This document shows, one piece after another, positions 1 to 11,756 of a DNA stretch of 64,000 nucleotides (positions are counted from its first letter, which is position 1; each line of letters begins with the position of its first letter). The position numbers and the translations under genes are program-made. The notes beneath the pieces are model-generated. The model saw only the letters and a program-made list of their open reading frames with translations, did no database searches and was not told the DNA's origin. Source of the DNA: Limnoperna fortunei (Eukaryota; Mollusca; Bivalvia; Mytilida; Modiolidae); NCBI GenBank assembly GCA_944474755.1, contig OX104113.1, forward strand, positions 64,190,074-64,254,073, in the 5' to 3' direction.

Positions 1-168
1 GTCATAACTAAGGTTAGAAACATTGGTGTGCGTTGAAGGCTTCCCTTGTATGCATGTAAATAGGTCGATAAAGGTGTCGTCCATTTGACATTCTAATGCT
101 GTATTTGGTAGCAGTACTTTAAACTGGGTAGCAACTGCTGCCACAACCACACTCTTGTTTTCTGTCAT
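1..168 (-). CDS. Unidentified partial reading frame open at the left window edge
   Basis: Reading the minus strand from an ATG at 168-166, 56 codons stay open to position 1, so the frame runs off the window. An in-frame TAG lies four codons upstream (aaaatgTAGaaaaca), so this ATG is the first available start. The peptide begins MTENKSVVVAAVATQFKVLL and continues with a mixed hydrophobic/acidic composition and two cysteines. Codon usage is more GC-rich and balanced than in the AT-rich flanks, which suggests real coding. I do not recognise the family, and no splice donor is evident before the edge. It could be a first exon, a single-exon gene or a transposon-derived frame. If the ACBD3 gene extends left of the window, this frame would lie antisense in one of its introns. 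Confidence 0.4.
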   Translation of the reverse strand, partial: MTENKSVVVAAVATQFKVLLPNTALECQMDDTFIDLFTCIQGKPSTHTNVSNLSYD

Positions 169-507
169 TGTTTTCTACATTTTACTTTCGGTTTTAATTT
201 TATAGGGGACGACTGAAACGGTATTTTAACCTTCTAAGTTCTGACTGAATCTCCAGCTTTCGGAGCAGTTGGATGAATTCGTAGAACGCGGAGAAGATTA
301 TTTTTTTAAAAGACAACTTCCGTTTCTGGATGCGGGCGGGTTTCCGGTTAATGCGGGCGGAAGAAATTTAGTTTTTTTTCTTTCTGAAATAATTTTACGT
401 GCGGGCGGTACGACAAACAAGCAATTAATTCGGCGTGGACTTATTTCCATTTCCTGATTGAAATAGCTATGTTGTTATTTAATATATATAGCTTTTCTTT
501 CTTTATC
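169..507. other. GCGGGCGG-rich intergenic stretch, no gene seen
   Basis: A short plus-strand frame (269-457) is open but has low-complexity content built on three spaced GCGGGCGG motifs (near 332, 353 and 402). It resembles a dispersed repeat more than a protein. Nothing else is visible. Confidence 0.4.
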
Positions 508-1060
508 AGTTTTTGTCCTAGCCTGTGAGACAAGACAAATATATTGGAACCTGGCAGGGACCACATAAACATTTGACATTTTGCTTAATATCTTTGTAAG
601 CTTAAACCCTAGGTCCATCAAATTTGGTCCAGTGGTAGCTTATGATGAGTACTTGCTAGTCAGTGATCAACTGTCACATGACCTTCACCTAAATTTTACA
701 GTCCAGTGACTATGTTAAAAGTTTTTTAATTTGGGAAGTTCCTCTGTAACCATGCTTAGTAGGATGACAAAATTTAGTATATAGGTTGCTGATGAATAGT
801 ACATGACTGTCTGTAAGGTGTAACCTGACCATGACCTCATTTGCACACGGTCTGGTGACAACATTTAAGTTTTAAGATTAGGGCAGTTCCTCTGTAACCA
901 TGCATAGAAGGATGACAATACTTGGTATATAGGTTGCTGATGTATATATACTAAAGACTCTCTGGTAGGTGTCACCTGACCTTAACCTCACTTTCATACT
1001 CCAGTTACATTGAAGGTTTTGGACTAGGATTATGACAGTTCCTCTGTAACCATGAATGGT
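508..1060 (+). mobile_element. Decayed copy of hairpin-headed repeat family B
   Basis: From 508 (tttttgtcctagcctg) the sequence follows the same order as the intact copies at 6175, 9759 and 11063: the block around 'cctaggtccatcaaatttgg', then units containing 'acctgacc', 'cagtgactatgttaaa' and 'cctctgtaaccatgc'. About three core units are present, with many substitutions and no recognisable right arm. No coding capacity is seen. It is the oldest-looking copy of the family in the window. Confidence 0.7.
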
Positions 1061-2083
1061 AGGATGTCAATATTTAGTAATCAGTCAGTTAATCTATTCA
1101 TTGGAATGTCTCAATTGAATGAGATTGACAGTTCCATTTTCAGTTTGTTTATAATTGAAGAATTAATTAAAAATCTCATTATCTTAAAAGATTTCCATCC
1201 TAAAAGATATTTTTTGTCAGTTAGTCAAAATTAAAAATGGTTTACACTTGATATAATCACAAGGCAGATGTTAGCGAGTCTTAGTTACATGTATCCTTTG
1301 ATTAATAATGACTGTAGGAATTCAGAAATGCATTCAGTTAATAATTTTTTTCAATTTGTTTTTGTAAATAAGTTGTTGTTTTTTGTTTCTGTTAATTAAA
1401 TGATTATTCTAAAATTGTCAATTTTCATGCATATATCAAAAACATCTTACTAATTAAGTTTTACCTACAGTGAGAAGGTAGGGTCAGTTGGCATCCATTG
1501 TTGATGGAGATTTTAGCACCAACAGTCATTTAAACATTTCTCAGTTTTTATAAGAAAATTAGCAAGTTTTTCGTGGTATAATTATTTCCAAAAGTTCAAC
1601 TGTCAGCACACCTGTACAGGTAATTATTGTCTAATTGATTTCAAACATCAGCTTATTCTTTGTATCTGAACAAGTTTTTATGTTGTAACAAATGAAAAAG
1701 AACAGATATACAAAACATTACAAAAATTCAGCAATAGTATACATCATTTGATATAGCAAAATAGGTCAACATGCACATATTTAACTACAGCTGAAGATTT
1801 AATAACAAATAAATGACTTAAATTATTTTTAGACCAAATTTACAAACTGGAAAAAGATTCATTAATTGTAAAATCTATTTGAAATGGTTTTTTAAAAGCT
1901 TCCACAAAAAGCAACGTTTACAAACACTGACAATAGTTACAACTGTAAAATGCAACAATTGATGATTTTTAAAAACAATAAATTGCACACTACAAACTTG
2001 GAACAAGAAACTAAAAATAATATAAATAAGATATTTTTTAAGTTTTTAATATATGTTCATACTAAGATCTCATAGCTGTTTCC
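1061..2083. other. AT-rich stretch, nothing recognised
   Basis: No exon-like, RNA-like or repeat structure could be supported here. One 60-codon frame (1052-1234) has AT-driven composition and no family resemblance. Confidence 0.5.
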
Positions 2084-2545
2084 TGCATTCATTATCTGAA
2101 GAATCTGTTCTATTATATTTTGATACAAAGATTTCTTTGTTTTCTGCATTCATTATCTGAAGACTGTGTTCTATTATATTTTGATACAAAGATTTCTTAG
2201 TTGTTTTCTGCATTCATTATCTGAAGACTGTGTTCTATTATATTTTGATACAAAGATTTCTTAGTTGTTTTCTGCATTCATTATCTGAAGACTGTGTTCT
2301 ATTATATTTTGATACAAAGATTTCTTAGTTGTTTTCTGCATTCATTATCTGAAGACTGTGTTCTATTATATTTTGATACAAAGATTTCTTAGTTGTTTTC
2401 TGCATTCATTATCTGAAGACTGTTCTATTATATTTTGATACAAAGATTTCTTAGTTGTTTTCTGCATTCATTATCTGAAGACTGTGTTCTATTATATTTG
2501 ATACAAAGATTTCTTAGTTGTTTTCTGCATTCAGTATCTTTTGTT
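2084..2545 (+). repeat. 64-bp minisatellite, about 7 units
   Basis: TGCATTC recurs at 2084, 2145, 2209, 2273, 2337, 2401, 2463 and 2526, giving steps of 61, 64, 64, 64, 64, 62 and 63 bp. Central units are nearly identical and the first and last carry small deletions, as expected from slippage or unequal exchange. It is non-coding. Confidence 0.95.
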
Positions 2546-3389
2546 TTTTTGAGTTATGTCCCTTGGCATCCAGAAGGCTTAAAGGTTAAATTTTGTGTTG
2601 CATGAAGGCAGTTCACTTGAAGAGCTGACATAAAATAAGAGTATACTTATAAAAACCACTGATCCAACTCCTTTAAAATTTTAGGTTTAAATGTATTTCT
2701 CTTCTTATGCAGCAAAGTAGTTGTTATTGTTGGAAGAATTTATAATTCAAGGAACCTTTAAAACCAAATGCAGTATGTGTTGGGGCCTCATTGGCCTAGT
2801 CGTCTAGATAGTTAGTCTTATTGTATTTTTATAAATGGCTTGTCACACTGCAAGTCCATTATTATGTTGTTCTAGTATATTGCATTTCAAGAATAGAACC
2901 CACAACAAAGACATCAGCTTTTTGGATGCAACAGTATGTCACTGATTTTTTATTTTCTGTTCTAAGTGTTTTAATATATTCACTTATCATTTTTGTCAGT
3001 TTCTTCATAATTTAGTCTTTGTTATCATTTTTTCCATTTTTAATTTTCTGCAGCAACAGAATGCTGCTAAACCTGTAATTATGTTTGCAGCAAAATTGTA
3101 CTTTATCTGAAACTATTTTCTCATCTCTCATAGCATTTAATCGTCTTATTGATTTTCATGGCAGAACAATAAACATTAAATGAAGTATATAATTGAAACT
3201 ATATTGTTACTAATGAGTTAACTGTCCCTGAGCAAAATCAATAAGATATTAACAGCTCTGCGAAGTTGATATATATATGCCTTTTGACTTAATTTTTTAT
3301 TATTATTCTGAGCTGATTTGTAATAAAATAAATAGTCTTTGACAAATAATTCTCATTTTATATTGGCTCTGCATGGTAGAATTATATTA
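2546..3389. other. Non-coding stretch with a SINE head fragment
   Basis: At about 2783-2823 the sequence 'ggggcctcattggcctagt' matches the tRNA-like head of the SINE at 4362 in degraded form. A 64-codon frame (2821-3015) is hydrophobic by AT composition and is not supported as a gene. Confidence 0.4.
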
Positions 3390-4215
3390 CAAAGCAGTAG
3401 AAAATAACCCTCCCCATCTCCTACAGTTTTCAACCCAGATCTCTGAAACTTCACAGAAAGTTTGCACATGTATTTAAGTTGTACAACTGCAATTATGGAA
3501 TTGTTCAAGGATTTTTTTCTTAATTTTCCAGATTTTGGTCATTTTTTAGAACATTTGCAGAAGACTGTACCTGTTTTGTGTAATCAACTCCTACAGTTTT
3601 CAACCTAGATTTTTAATTCTTCTGTAAAAGACCAATTCCTGGTTCAGATGACTCACTAAAGCTGAGGTCACACCCACATATCAGTACTCATTATGTCATC
3701 CAATCAAACAAATGACACAAGAACATTTTTATAGTAAGATTACAACGTTCTTGTTCAACATTCTTTTTTCGTGGATTCTGATTGTATAATGGAGTCTTAA
3801 ACATTGGAGAGACTATCGTGATGTGAAAGTTGTTCTTGTGTTCATTTATGGAAGAAAAAGGTACTTTCATGCGCTTTTGTGAAAGCCCTTGTGATTTTCA
3901 ACTCAGGGTAAACATTTTTTTTTATGTCTTTTCTATCTTTCCCAAACATGTATGTAATGTAACAACTTGTTAAACTTCACAGAAAGATTGCACCTGCTAT
4001 TTTGGAATTGTTTGAATTTTCAAAACTTGGTCATTTGCAGCAAATTTTATCAACTCCTCCTTCAGTTTCAACCCAGGTCCCTGAAACTTCACAAAAAGAT
4101 TGCACACATATTAAAGTTGTGCAAGTCCTATTATGGAATTGCTCAAGGAATGTTTACCCATTTTTCTAGACAATGGACACTTTGAGTTCAGGTTTAATCA
4201 ATTCCTTCTACAGAC
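3390..4215 (+). repeat. Dispersed repeat with units of roughly 190 bp (family D)
   Basis: The phrases 'cagttttcaaccca', 'ctgaaacttcacaga', 'ttgcaca' and 'tatggaattgttcaagga' recur in the same order several times here, and again at about 30790-30895 and 34620-35010. Copies are diverged. No coding potential and no terminal structure were identified. Confidence 0.7.
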
Positions 4216-4361
4216 CCAAAACCTTCTCCATAAAAATTTTAAGCCTTACTTAAGGCACTTGCTTAGCAATTTGACAATTTCAGACTTTTGCTATTCTTGT
4301 TAAGACAAAATAGTGCTACTTTTATATGCCTATATTTAGGTGTTATTTCATAATTGATTGA

Positions 4362-4627
4362 GGGGCCTCAGTGGCCGAGTGGTTAAGGTAGTTCATCTAC
4401 TATTGATCACTTGGTCTGTCAATACTGAGGTTGAGGGTTTGAGTTTCACTGCTGGCAGGGTTTACTAGATTCCTATCTTAATTGACAAGGATTGCCAGTT
4501 TTCCTACTGTAGGTCGGGGGTTCTCTCCGGGTACTCCGGCTTCCTCCCCCAATAAAAACTGGACGCCATGATATAGCTAAAAAATTGCTGAAAGTGGCAT
4601 TAAACATCATTCAAACAAACAGTCAAA
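4362..4627 (+). mobile_element. tRNA-derived SINE, near full length
   Basis: The head carries an A-box-like TGGCCGAGTGG (4372-4382) and a B-box-like GGTTTGAGTTT (4437-4447). Their wide spacing fits a class II (Ser/Leu-type) tRNA ancestor. The body includes 'aattgacaaggattgccag' and 'actggacgccatgatatag', and the tail reads 'gtggcattaaaca' followed by a CAAACAAA-type repeat. Copies occur at 4640, 13221, 16722, 30135, 33490 and 34330. SINEs of this type depend on a LINE partner for mobility. Confidence 0.85.
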
Positions 4628-4639
4628 CATAATTGATTG

Positions 4640-4862
4640 ATTAAGGTAGTTAGAACTTCTACTGTTGATACATACCTGTCAACACAGGTTTGAGCTGCAC
4701 TACAAACAGTGGCTGCTTTTGACAAGAATTGTCAATTATCCTACAACAGGTTGGGTTTTCACACAGTACTCCCTTTTCTTTCCCCATTAAAATTCTATAA
4801 TACATGTATACCTGAAAAATTGCTGAACATGGCATTATACCATATTTTAACAAAATAAACAT
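4640..4862 (+). mobile_element. Second, diverged SINE copy
   Basis: It follows the SINE at 4362 directly and in the same orientation ('ttaaggtagtt', 'cctgtcaacac', 'tgctgaacatggcatta'), but with many substitutions and a damaged head. It is older than its neighbour. Confidence 0.7.
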
Positions 4863-6170
4863 AATTGATTAAAAAAATCCTAAAAGCAGTTTGTAGCCCT
4901 TTCCCTACCAGTACAATAAATTTTGAAACCTCCCCAACACAAGTGAAGTTTTAAATCCATGTTTGAAATTTTCCCTATATAAGGCTCTATTGATTATACT
5001 GCTGAAGTTGATGATGTAGTAGGTCAATACAGAGATATTGTAGTTATGGATTAAAACATTCAGTTATCAAGAAGACTATCAAGGTAAACAGTTATTTTCA
5101 ATATATATTTTTTAATATAATATTGCCTATTTCTAGTAATTTCAGGTGATCAAATGGAACCAATACATGTATTATTCAATTCTATACCTACCTACTTGTA
5201 CCTAATGACACAACCATTTGTTTCTTTGTTTGTTTAAATGAAGGAAATGTATCTAAAACAATTGCATGCAAAAATAGTTGGACAAACAATAAATTGTGTT
5301 ATAACTGATCCCCATATACACATTTAATGGATACATTATTTCCTGGTGAATGTTTGGGAAATAATTTATTTAGAAAAATTAATTTAATATTTTCACAATT
5401 AATTTAATATTTTCACATGACCCTCTCATATTGACATAAACATCTAATGGATAAGTTATTTCCTGGTGAATGTTAGGGAAATATTTATTTAGAAAATATA
5501 TTTTAATATTTTTACATGAATATGTAAACCTTTAAACAGCTAGTGTAAAGTACAACGTGGATACATAATGGTGAAAGTTTGATATCAACTGTTTTGTTTG
5601 TTTTTGGTTTTTTTTTATGGGGGCTGGGGCAGGGATGTTGGTTAATTAGCTGGTCCCACCTACCAGTATAACATTTGCACTTTATAAATTTGAATATTCC
5701 ACTCACAACCAGAGAAAGGAAATTAAAACCGATTCAGTGTAATATTCCTGACAGTGTTAGAGTTATAGTACATGTACATTGACAAACTAGAAAAGAAAGC
5801 ACAAACTTTATTTTCAAGCTTTTGCATCTAAATTTAGGAACATATATATTTTTAGAAGATGTGTATATTCTTTAAATTTCATGGCTTCAGAATTTCTTGG
5901 TTTGAAAAAAAAAAGAAAAATATGTTTCTAGAATGCAAAATTTCATGTTGTATCGTGTCTGTACTAAAATTATTTTTTTGTCTGTCCAATGAAATCCATA
6001 AAAATTTGGTATGTTGAATCCATCATTATACTGTAAACATGAAATTCTTCAGGTAGGTAATTTTACTTATTTCACAATCAACATTTATATATGACAAGTT
6101 TAGCTTTTCTAAAAAGCTAACTGTCTCTTAGCTTCATTACAAATTTTATGGATGTATTCAAGTATCTGGT
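4863..6170. other. AT-rich non-coding stretch with an imperfect direct repeat
   Basis: Segments near 5319-5390 and 5445-5520 share 'ttatttcctggtgaatgtt' and the following 'tttatttagaaaa'. A 20-bp motif ('aattaatttaatattttcac') is doubled at about 5377-5416. No gene is seen. Confidence 0.5.
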
Positions 6171-7580
6171 TTTTGTCTCGCCTGCAACGAAAGTCGCTGG
6201 AGGTGAGACATATGTATGGGAATCCGGCAGCAGGGGCGGTGTAAACACTTGACATCTTGCTTCATATCTTTGTAAGCCCAAGCCCTAGGTCCATCAAATT
6301 TGGTCCAGAGGTAGCTTATGATGAGTCATGTACTATTCATCAGCAACCTATATACCAAATATTGTCATCCTACCATGCGTAGTTACAGAGAAACTATCGT
6401 AACCCAAAAACTTTAACGTAGTCGCTGGACCGTGAAATTGAGGTCAAGGTCAGGTGACACCTACCAGACAGTTATGTACTAGTCATCAGCAACCTATACA
6501 TCAAATATTGTCTTCCTACCATGTGTAGTTACATAGGAACTGTCGTAACCCAAAAACTTTAATGTAGTTGCTGGACCGTGAAATTGAGGTCAAGGTCAGG
6601 TGACACCTACCAGACAGTCATGTACTAGTCATCAGCAACCTATACACCAAATATTGTCATCCTACCATGTGTAGTTACAGAGGAACTGTCGTAACCCAAA
6701 AACTTTAACGTAGTCGCTGGACCGTGTAATTGAGGTCAAGGTCAGGTGACACCTACCAGACAGTCATGTAATAGTCATCAGCAACCTATACACCAAATAT
6801 TGTCATCCTACCATGCGTAGTTACAGAGGAACTGTCGTAACCCAAAAACTTTAACGTAGTCGCTGGACCGTGAAATTGAGGTCAAGGTCAGGTGACACCT
6901 ACCAGACAGTCATGTACTAGCCATCAGCAACCTATACACCAAATATTGTCATCCTACCATGCGTAGTTACAGAGGAACTGTCGTAACCCAAAAACTTTAA
7001 CGTAGTCGCTGGACCGTGAAATTGAGGTCAAGGTCAGGTGACATCTACCAGACAGTCATGTACTAGTCATCAGCAACCTATACACCAAATATTGTCATCC
7101 TACCATGCGTAGTTACAGAGGAACTGTCGTAACCCAAAAACTTTAACGTAGTCGCTGGACCGTGAAATTGAGGTCAAGGTCAGGTGACACCTACCAGACA
7201 GTCATGTACTAGTCATCAGCAACCTATACACCAAATATTGTCATCCTACCATGCGTAGTTACAGAGGAACTGTCGTAACCCAAAAACTTTAACGTAGTCG
7301 CTGGACCGTGAAATTGAGGTCAAGGTCAGGTGACATGTGACTGACTGGCAAGTACTGTCTGGTAGGTTCCACCTGACCTTGACCTCAATTTCACGGTCCA
7401 GCGACTACGTTAAAGTTTTTGGGTTACGGCTGTTCCCCTGTAACTATGCAGGGTATTGTGACAATATTTTGTATACAGGCCGCTGCTGATATTTAATGCT
7501 ATTTACATAATGCTTATGACGAAATTTATTTTCGTTACTGATGCGGAATGCAGGCGAGACGTTTTTGTGTCCACACTTGT
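6171..7580 (+). mobile_element. Family B hairpin-headed element with inverted tandem core
   Basis: The left end (6175) opens with GTCTCGCCTGC and a hairpin closed by a GTGAGAC arm. The right end closes with GCAGGCGAGAC (7550-7560), giving an 11-bp terminal inverted repeat. Between the arms lie seven units of 146 bp: the motif GTCGCTGGACCGTG or its variant recurs at 6421, 6567, 6713, 6859, 7005, 7151 and 7297. The core runs in the opposite orientation to the arms when compared with the copies at 9759 and 11063. The inverted segment spans about 6327-7355. There is no coding capacity, so it is non-autonomous. The arm-core-arm design recalls non-autonomous bivalve elements with tandem cores, but I cannot assign a class. 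Confidence 0.85.
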
Positions 7581-7700
7581 TTGTAATTTATATGTAGGAT
7601 AGGTTAACAAAGTACCTTTTAAGGACATTGTTTACGCTAAACTATTAACCAATGGTGCTTAAAAATTGTTAAAAATAACCACCACATGAACAGTTTGTAC

Positions 7701-8098
7701 ATTGATTGATTGATTGATTGATTGGATGTTTGCTTTACGTCCAGCAAGCAGTATTTCAGCTGCATTCAGGACGGGAACAAGTTAACAAACAATACACCAA
7801 TTGAAAAAGGGTTGGGATGGGACACAGGGAACAAAATTCGACTGCCACTGAAAAAGTAGGGAGTATTGGGTAGGGTCATAGACCTAGGCCTATTGTAGCG
7901 GCTGCAATGAGCCTACTCTTTTTTTTCGAAATCTACAATAGGGATCTCTATAGTGCACTGTGGTCCGCGGCCAGGCTTTCTGTATTATGACTTGACAACC
8001 CCCCAACGAGAGGGTCTCCCCTATCTGCCACCCGGGGGAGCTCGGGGCTGCTCTGTGGGTCCAGCACTGGGAACCGCCCCAGTATGGTCCCAGTTTTT
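7701..8098 (-). mobile_element. Dispersed repeat with (TTGA)n tail, probably a SINE-type element
   Basis: A run of TTGATTGATTGATTGATTGG at 7703 is followed by 'tgctttacgtccagcaagc', a fairly GC-rich body and an end near 'cccagtttttaga'. Read on the minus strand, the element ends 'gcttgctggacgtaaagca' plus a CAAT repeat, a typical retroposon tail. The same tail motif ('gcttgctggatgtaaaac') recurs at about 34365. The head was not identified. Confidence 0.55.
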
Positions 8099-9750
8099 AG
8101 ATAAATAATGGAAAACCAGATATGTTTCTATGTTTCAAATACTATCCCAACGCAAGCACACTATGAAAATAACCAATGTTATGTTTGATACTGAAGCATG
8201 TGGATATTCAATATTTATAATTAGTTAATAGTTAAAAAAGACATTAAGATAAAAAAAATTTGTATTTTCATGCAAAAAATGATTAATTTCTTCCCAAGAA
8301 ATAGGTAATTTTTAAAAAAAAGTTAATTCTTGAAAAGAAAATTTATATAAAAAGACAATAGATGAAGTTCCACTGAATGAAATGAAAGAGTCCTTAGGTT
8401 ATACAAGTTACACTGTTCTGCAAATCTGTACAGTGTTGCTAGCTATAGAATTTGTAGTATTTGAAACAAAAATTATAGTAAGTGTTGACGAAGAGTGTAG
8501 AGTGTTTTTTTGTGCTACAAATGAAAACTGCTTACCGCGTATGGTTCAGCTTATGCTCCTTTTGTAGATCAAGGAGGGAACTTTTTGAAATCAATAATTA
8601 TTTCCTTGAGATATTCAGCGTTTTGAAATATGGCAGTTTTTAAATTTTGAAGGGGCAATTTTCTATATTAAAATTTGACCTTAATTAGAACGGAAGTGTA
8701 CTTTAGGAACAATCCATTGTTGTCTACTTGAAATCGTTAGGGTGATGTTGTCTTCAGTTAAGGTGGGAAAAGTCTGGCGGTTTGTCCGAATACCATTGAA
8801 CGTCACGAAAGCAGACAAACATTTTAAACATCGTAAGGTCCCTTTTTAAACAAAAATGGCTGACTTATTATGTAAAATTACCGTAGCAAAAGTCAAGGAC
8901 GATTTGTAACAACTTAACAACAGAGGCATATTATAAAACATGGACAGGTTATCGTATCTACATTTTTTCTACTGAATTTTCATAATAAAAAGGTAAAATA
9001 TAGAATAATGAAAAAATGCCAGCTAACAAATTTTTCCAACAGGGGTTGGAATTTAGTAATTTTTTGAAATATTTGATTAAACATGCAGATAAAGTATAAT
9101 TGAGGATAATTCAACATACAAATTTTGAGTTATTAAGGACATGCATTACATTTTTACTGAAATGGAAAGTGAAAAAAGCTATTTTATCAATATAAACTTT
9201 AAGTCTAGTGTTTGTTCCTCTATGTAAGAACAAATGCTGTAAATTTTCGTGTTCTGAAGCAGTGCATATTTTGTTGTGACATGAGTGTTGCTTTATTTGG
9301 ATTGAAGGTTAAATGTCTAAGGTAAATCACAATCATCAAACTAGCCAGAGAGAGGTATTATTATTCCTAACACATACATGTAAATTGACTGACAATCCAG
9401 ATGTCCATTGGTTTGTAGCAGTAACAGGTAAATAATGCAGATAATTGTGTCTGTTTCACAAAACAGGTGAATAAACGGAACTTATTATGACATGTTATTC
9501 ATTCCTATCCATTATTTGCTTAGTCTATTGATTGTCAATTATGATCAGAATCGGATAATTAGAATAGATTCTGTTATCTGCTTAGTTCTGTACAGCTTGG
9601 GCAGATTCTTATTTTTCCACCTGTCAACAGAGGAAGCAGGCACAGGGTGGGCAAAATTTGTAGTTTTTCTACACTGCACACCCTTTGAAGTGGGTCTGCA
9701 CATTTTTTTGCATCATAATTAGAGTAGAATTATTAGAAAACAGTGGATAA
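8099..9750. other. AT-rich non-coding stretch
   Basis: No exon, RNA gene or clear repeat structure could be supported. Short open frames (8382-8567, 9492-9722) have AT-driven composition and no recognisable similarity. Confidence 0.5.
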
Positions 9751-9753
9751 CCA

Positions 9754-10733
9754 TTTTTGTCTCGCCTGCGACGAAAGTCGCTGGAGGCGAGACATATGTA
9801 TGGGAATCCGGCGGCGGCGGCGGCGTAAACACTTGACATCTTGCTTCATATCTTTGTAAGCCCAAGCCCTAGGTCCATCAAATTTGGTCCAGAGGTAGCT
9901 TATGATGAGTACTTGCCAGTCAGTCACCTGTCACCTGACCTTGACCTCAATTTCACGGTCCAGCGACTACGTTAAAGTTTTAGGGTTACGACAGTTCCTC
10001 TGTAACTACGCATGGTAGGATGACAATATTTGGTGTATAGGTTGCTGATGACTAGTACATGACTGTCTGGTAGGTGTCACCTGACCTTGACCTCAATTTC
10101 ACGGTCCAGCGACTACGTTAAAGTTTTTGGGTTACGACAGTTCCTCTGTAACTACGCATGGTAGGATGACAATATTTGGTGTATAGGTTGCTGATGACTA
10201 GTACATGACTGTCTGGTAGGTGTCACCTGACCTTGACCTCAATTTCACGGTCCAGCGACTACGTTAAAGTTTTTGGGTTACGACAGTTCCTCTGTAACTA
10301 CACATGGTAGGATGAAAATATTTGGTGTATAGGTTGCTGATGACTAGTACATGACTGTCTGGTAGGTGTCACCTGACCTTGACCTCAATTTCACGGTCCA
10401 GTGACTACGTTAAAGTTTTTAGGTTACGATAGTTCCTCTGTAACTACGCATGGTAGGATGACAATATTTGGTATATAAGTTGCTGATGAATAGTACATGA
10501 CTGTCTGGTAGGTTCCACCTGATCTTGACCTCAATTTCACGATCCAGCAACTACGTTAAAATTTTTGGGTTACGGCTGTTCCCCTGTAACTATGCAGGGT
10601 ATGGTGACAATATTTTGTATACAGGCCACTGCTGATATTAAATGCTATTTACGTAATGCTTATGACGAAATTTATTTTCGTTACTGATGCGGAATACAGG
10701 CGAGACGTTTTTCTGTGTCCACACTTGTTTGCT
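9754..10733 (+). mobile_element. Family B hairpin-headed element, standard core orientation
   Basis: The left end at 9759-9793 is a 35-nt near-perfect hairpin: GTCTCGCC and GCGAC pair with GTCGC and GGCGAGAC around a GAAA loop. A short (GGC)n microsatellite and the arm with 'cctaggtccatcaaatttgg' follow. About five 146-bp units follow, for example CAGCGACTACG at 9961 and 10107. The right arm contains 'gacgaaatttattttcgtt', which can form a 6-bp hairpin (ACGAAA/TTTCGT), and ends at CAGGCGAGAC (10697-10706). There is no open reading frame of note. Confidence 0.85.
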
Positions 10734-10769
10734 TTTTATTTTAATGTCGGAGTAGTATAGACATTATAG

Positions 10770-11056
10770 GGCTGTGTGTATGGGTGGCAAAGCAAAATCC
10801 ATTGGGCAGTGTGTGTGGGTAGAGAAAGCAAAATTCACCATGCAGTGTGTGTGGGTAGCAAAAGCAAAATCCACTAGGCAGTGTGTGTGGGTGGCAAAGC
10901 AAAATCCACTAGGCAGTGTGTGTGGGTGGCAAAGCAAAATCCACTAGGCAGTGTGTGTGGGTGGCAAAGCAAAATCCACTAGGCAGTGTGTGGGGGTGGC
11001 AAAAGCAAAATCCACTAGGCAGTGTGTGTGGGTGGCAAAGCAAAATCTAGTGGGCA
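10770..11056 (+). repeat. 35-37 bp minisatellite, first block
   Basis: About eight units of the type CACTAGGCAGTGTGTGTGGG plus TGGCAAAGCAAAATC (35 bp) occur, with variants adding one or two bases. The block opens with distinctive variant units ('ccattgggcag', then 'attcaccatgcag') that also open the second block at 11757, marking a segmental duplication. Apparent open frames on both strands are simply repeat translations. Confidence 0.9.
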
Positions 11057-11057
11057 G

Positions 11058-11745
11058 TTTTTGTCTCGCCTGCAACGAAAGTCGCTGGAGGCCAGACATA
11101 TGTATGGGAATCCGACGGCGGCGGCGGCTGCGTAAACACTTGACATCTTGCTTCATATATTTGTAAGCCCAAGCCCTAGGTCCATCAAATTTGGTCCAGA
11201 GGTAGCTTATGATGAGTACTTGCCAGTCAGTCACCTGTCACCTGACCTTGACCTCAATTTCACGGTCCATCGACTACGTTAAAGTTTTTGGGTTACGACA
11301 GTTCCTCTGTAACTACGCATGGTAGGATGACAATATTTGGTGTATAGGTTGCTGATGACTAGTACATGACTGTCTGGTAGGTGTCATGTGACCTTGATCT
11401 CAATTTCACGGTCCAGCAACTACGTTAAAGTTTTTGGGTTACGACAGTTCCTCTGTAACTACGCATGGTAGGATGACAATATTTGGTGTATAGGTTGCTG
11501 ATGACAAGTACATGACTGTCTGGTAGGTGTCACCTGACCTTGACCTCAATTTCAGGGTCCAGCGACTACGTTAAAGTTTTTGGGTTACGGCTGTTCCCCT
11601 GTAACTATGCATGGTATGGTGACAATATTTTGTATACAGGCCGCTGCTGATATTTAATGCTATTTACATAATGCTTATGACGAAATTTATTTTCGTTACT
11701 GATGCGGAATGCAGGCGAGACGTTTTTCTGTGTCCACACTTGTTG
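11058..11745 (+). mobile_element. Family B hairpin-headed element, short copy with three core units
   Basis: The left hairpin starts at 11063 (GTCTCGCCTGCAACG). The far arm is mutated to GGCCAGAC. The core has about three 146-bp units and the right terminus GCAGGCGAGAC lies at 11711-11721, followed by 'gtttttctgtgtccacacttgtt' as in the copy at 9759. It sits between two blocks of the same minisatellite. Confidence 0.85.
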
Positions 11746-11756
11746 TATGTAGAAAC

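Noticed and set aside
4362..4450. Functional tRNA gene
   Set aside because: A and B boxes are present, but the acceptor stem and B box are degenerate and the sequence continues into a SINE body and tail found at several sites.
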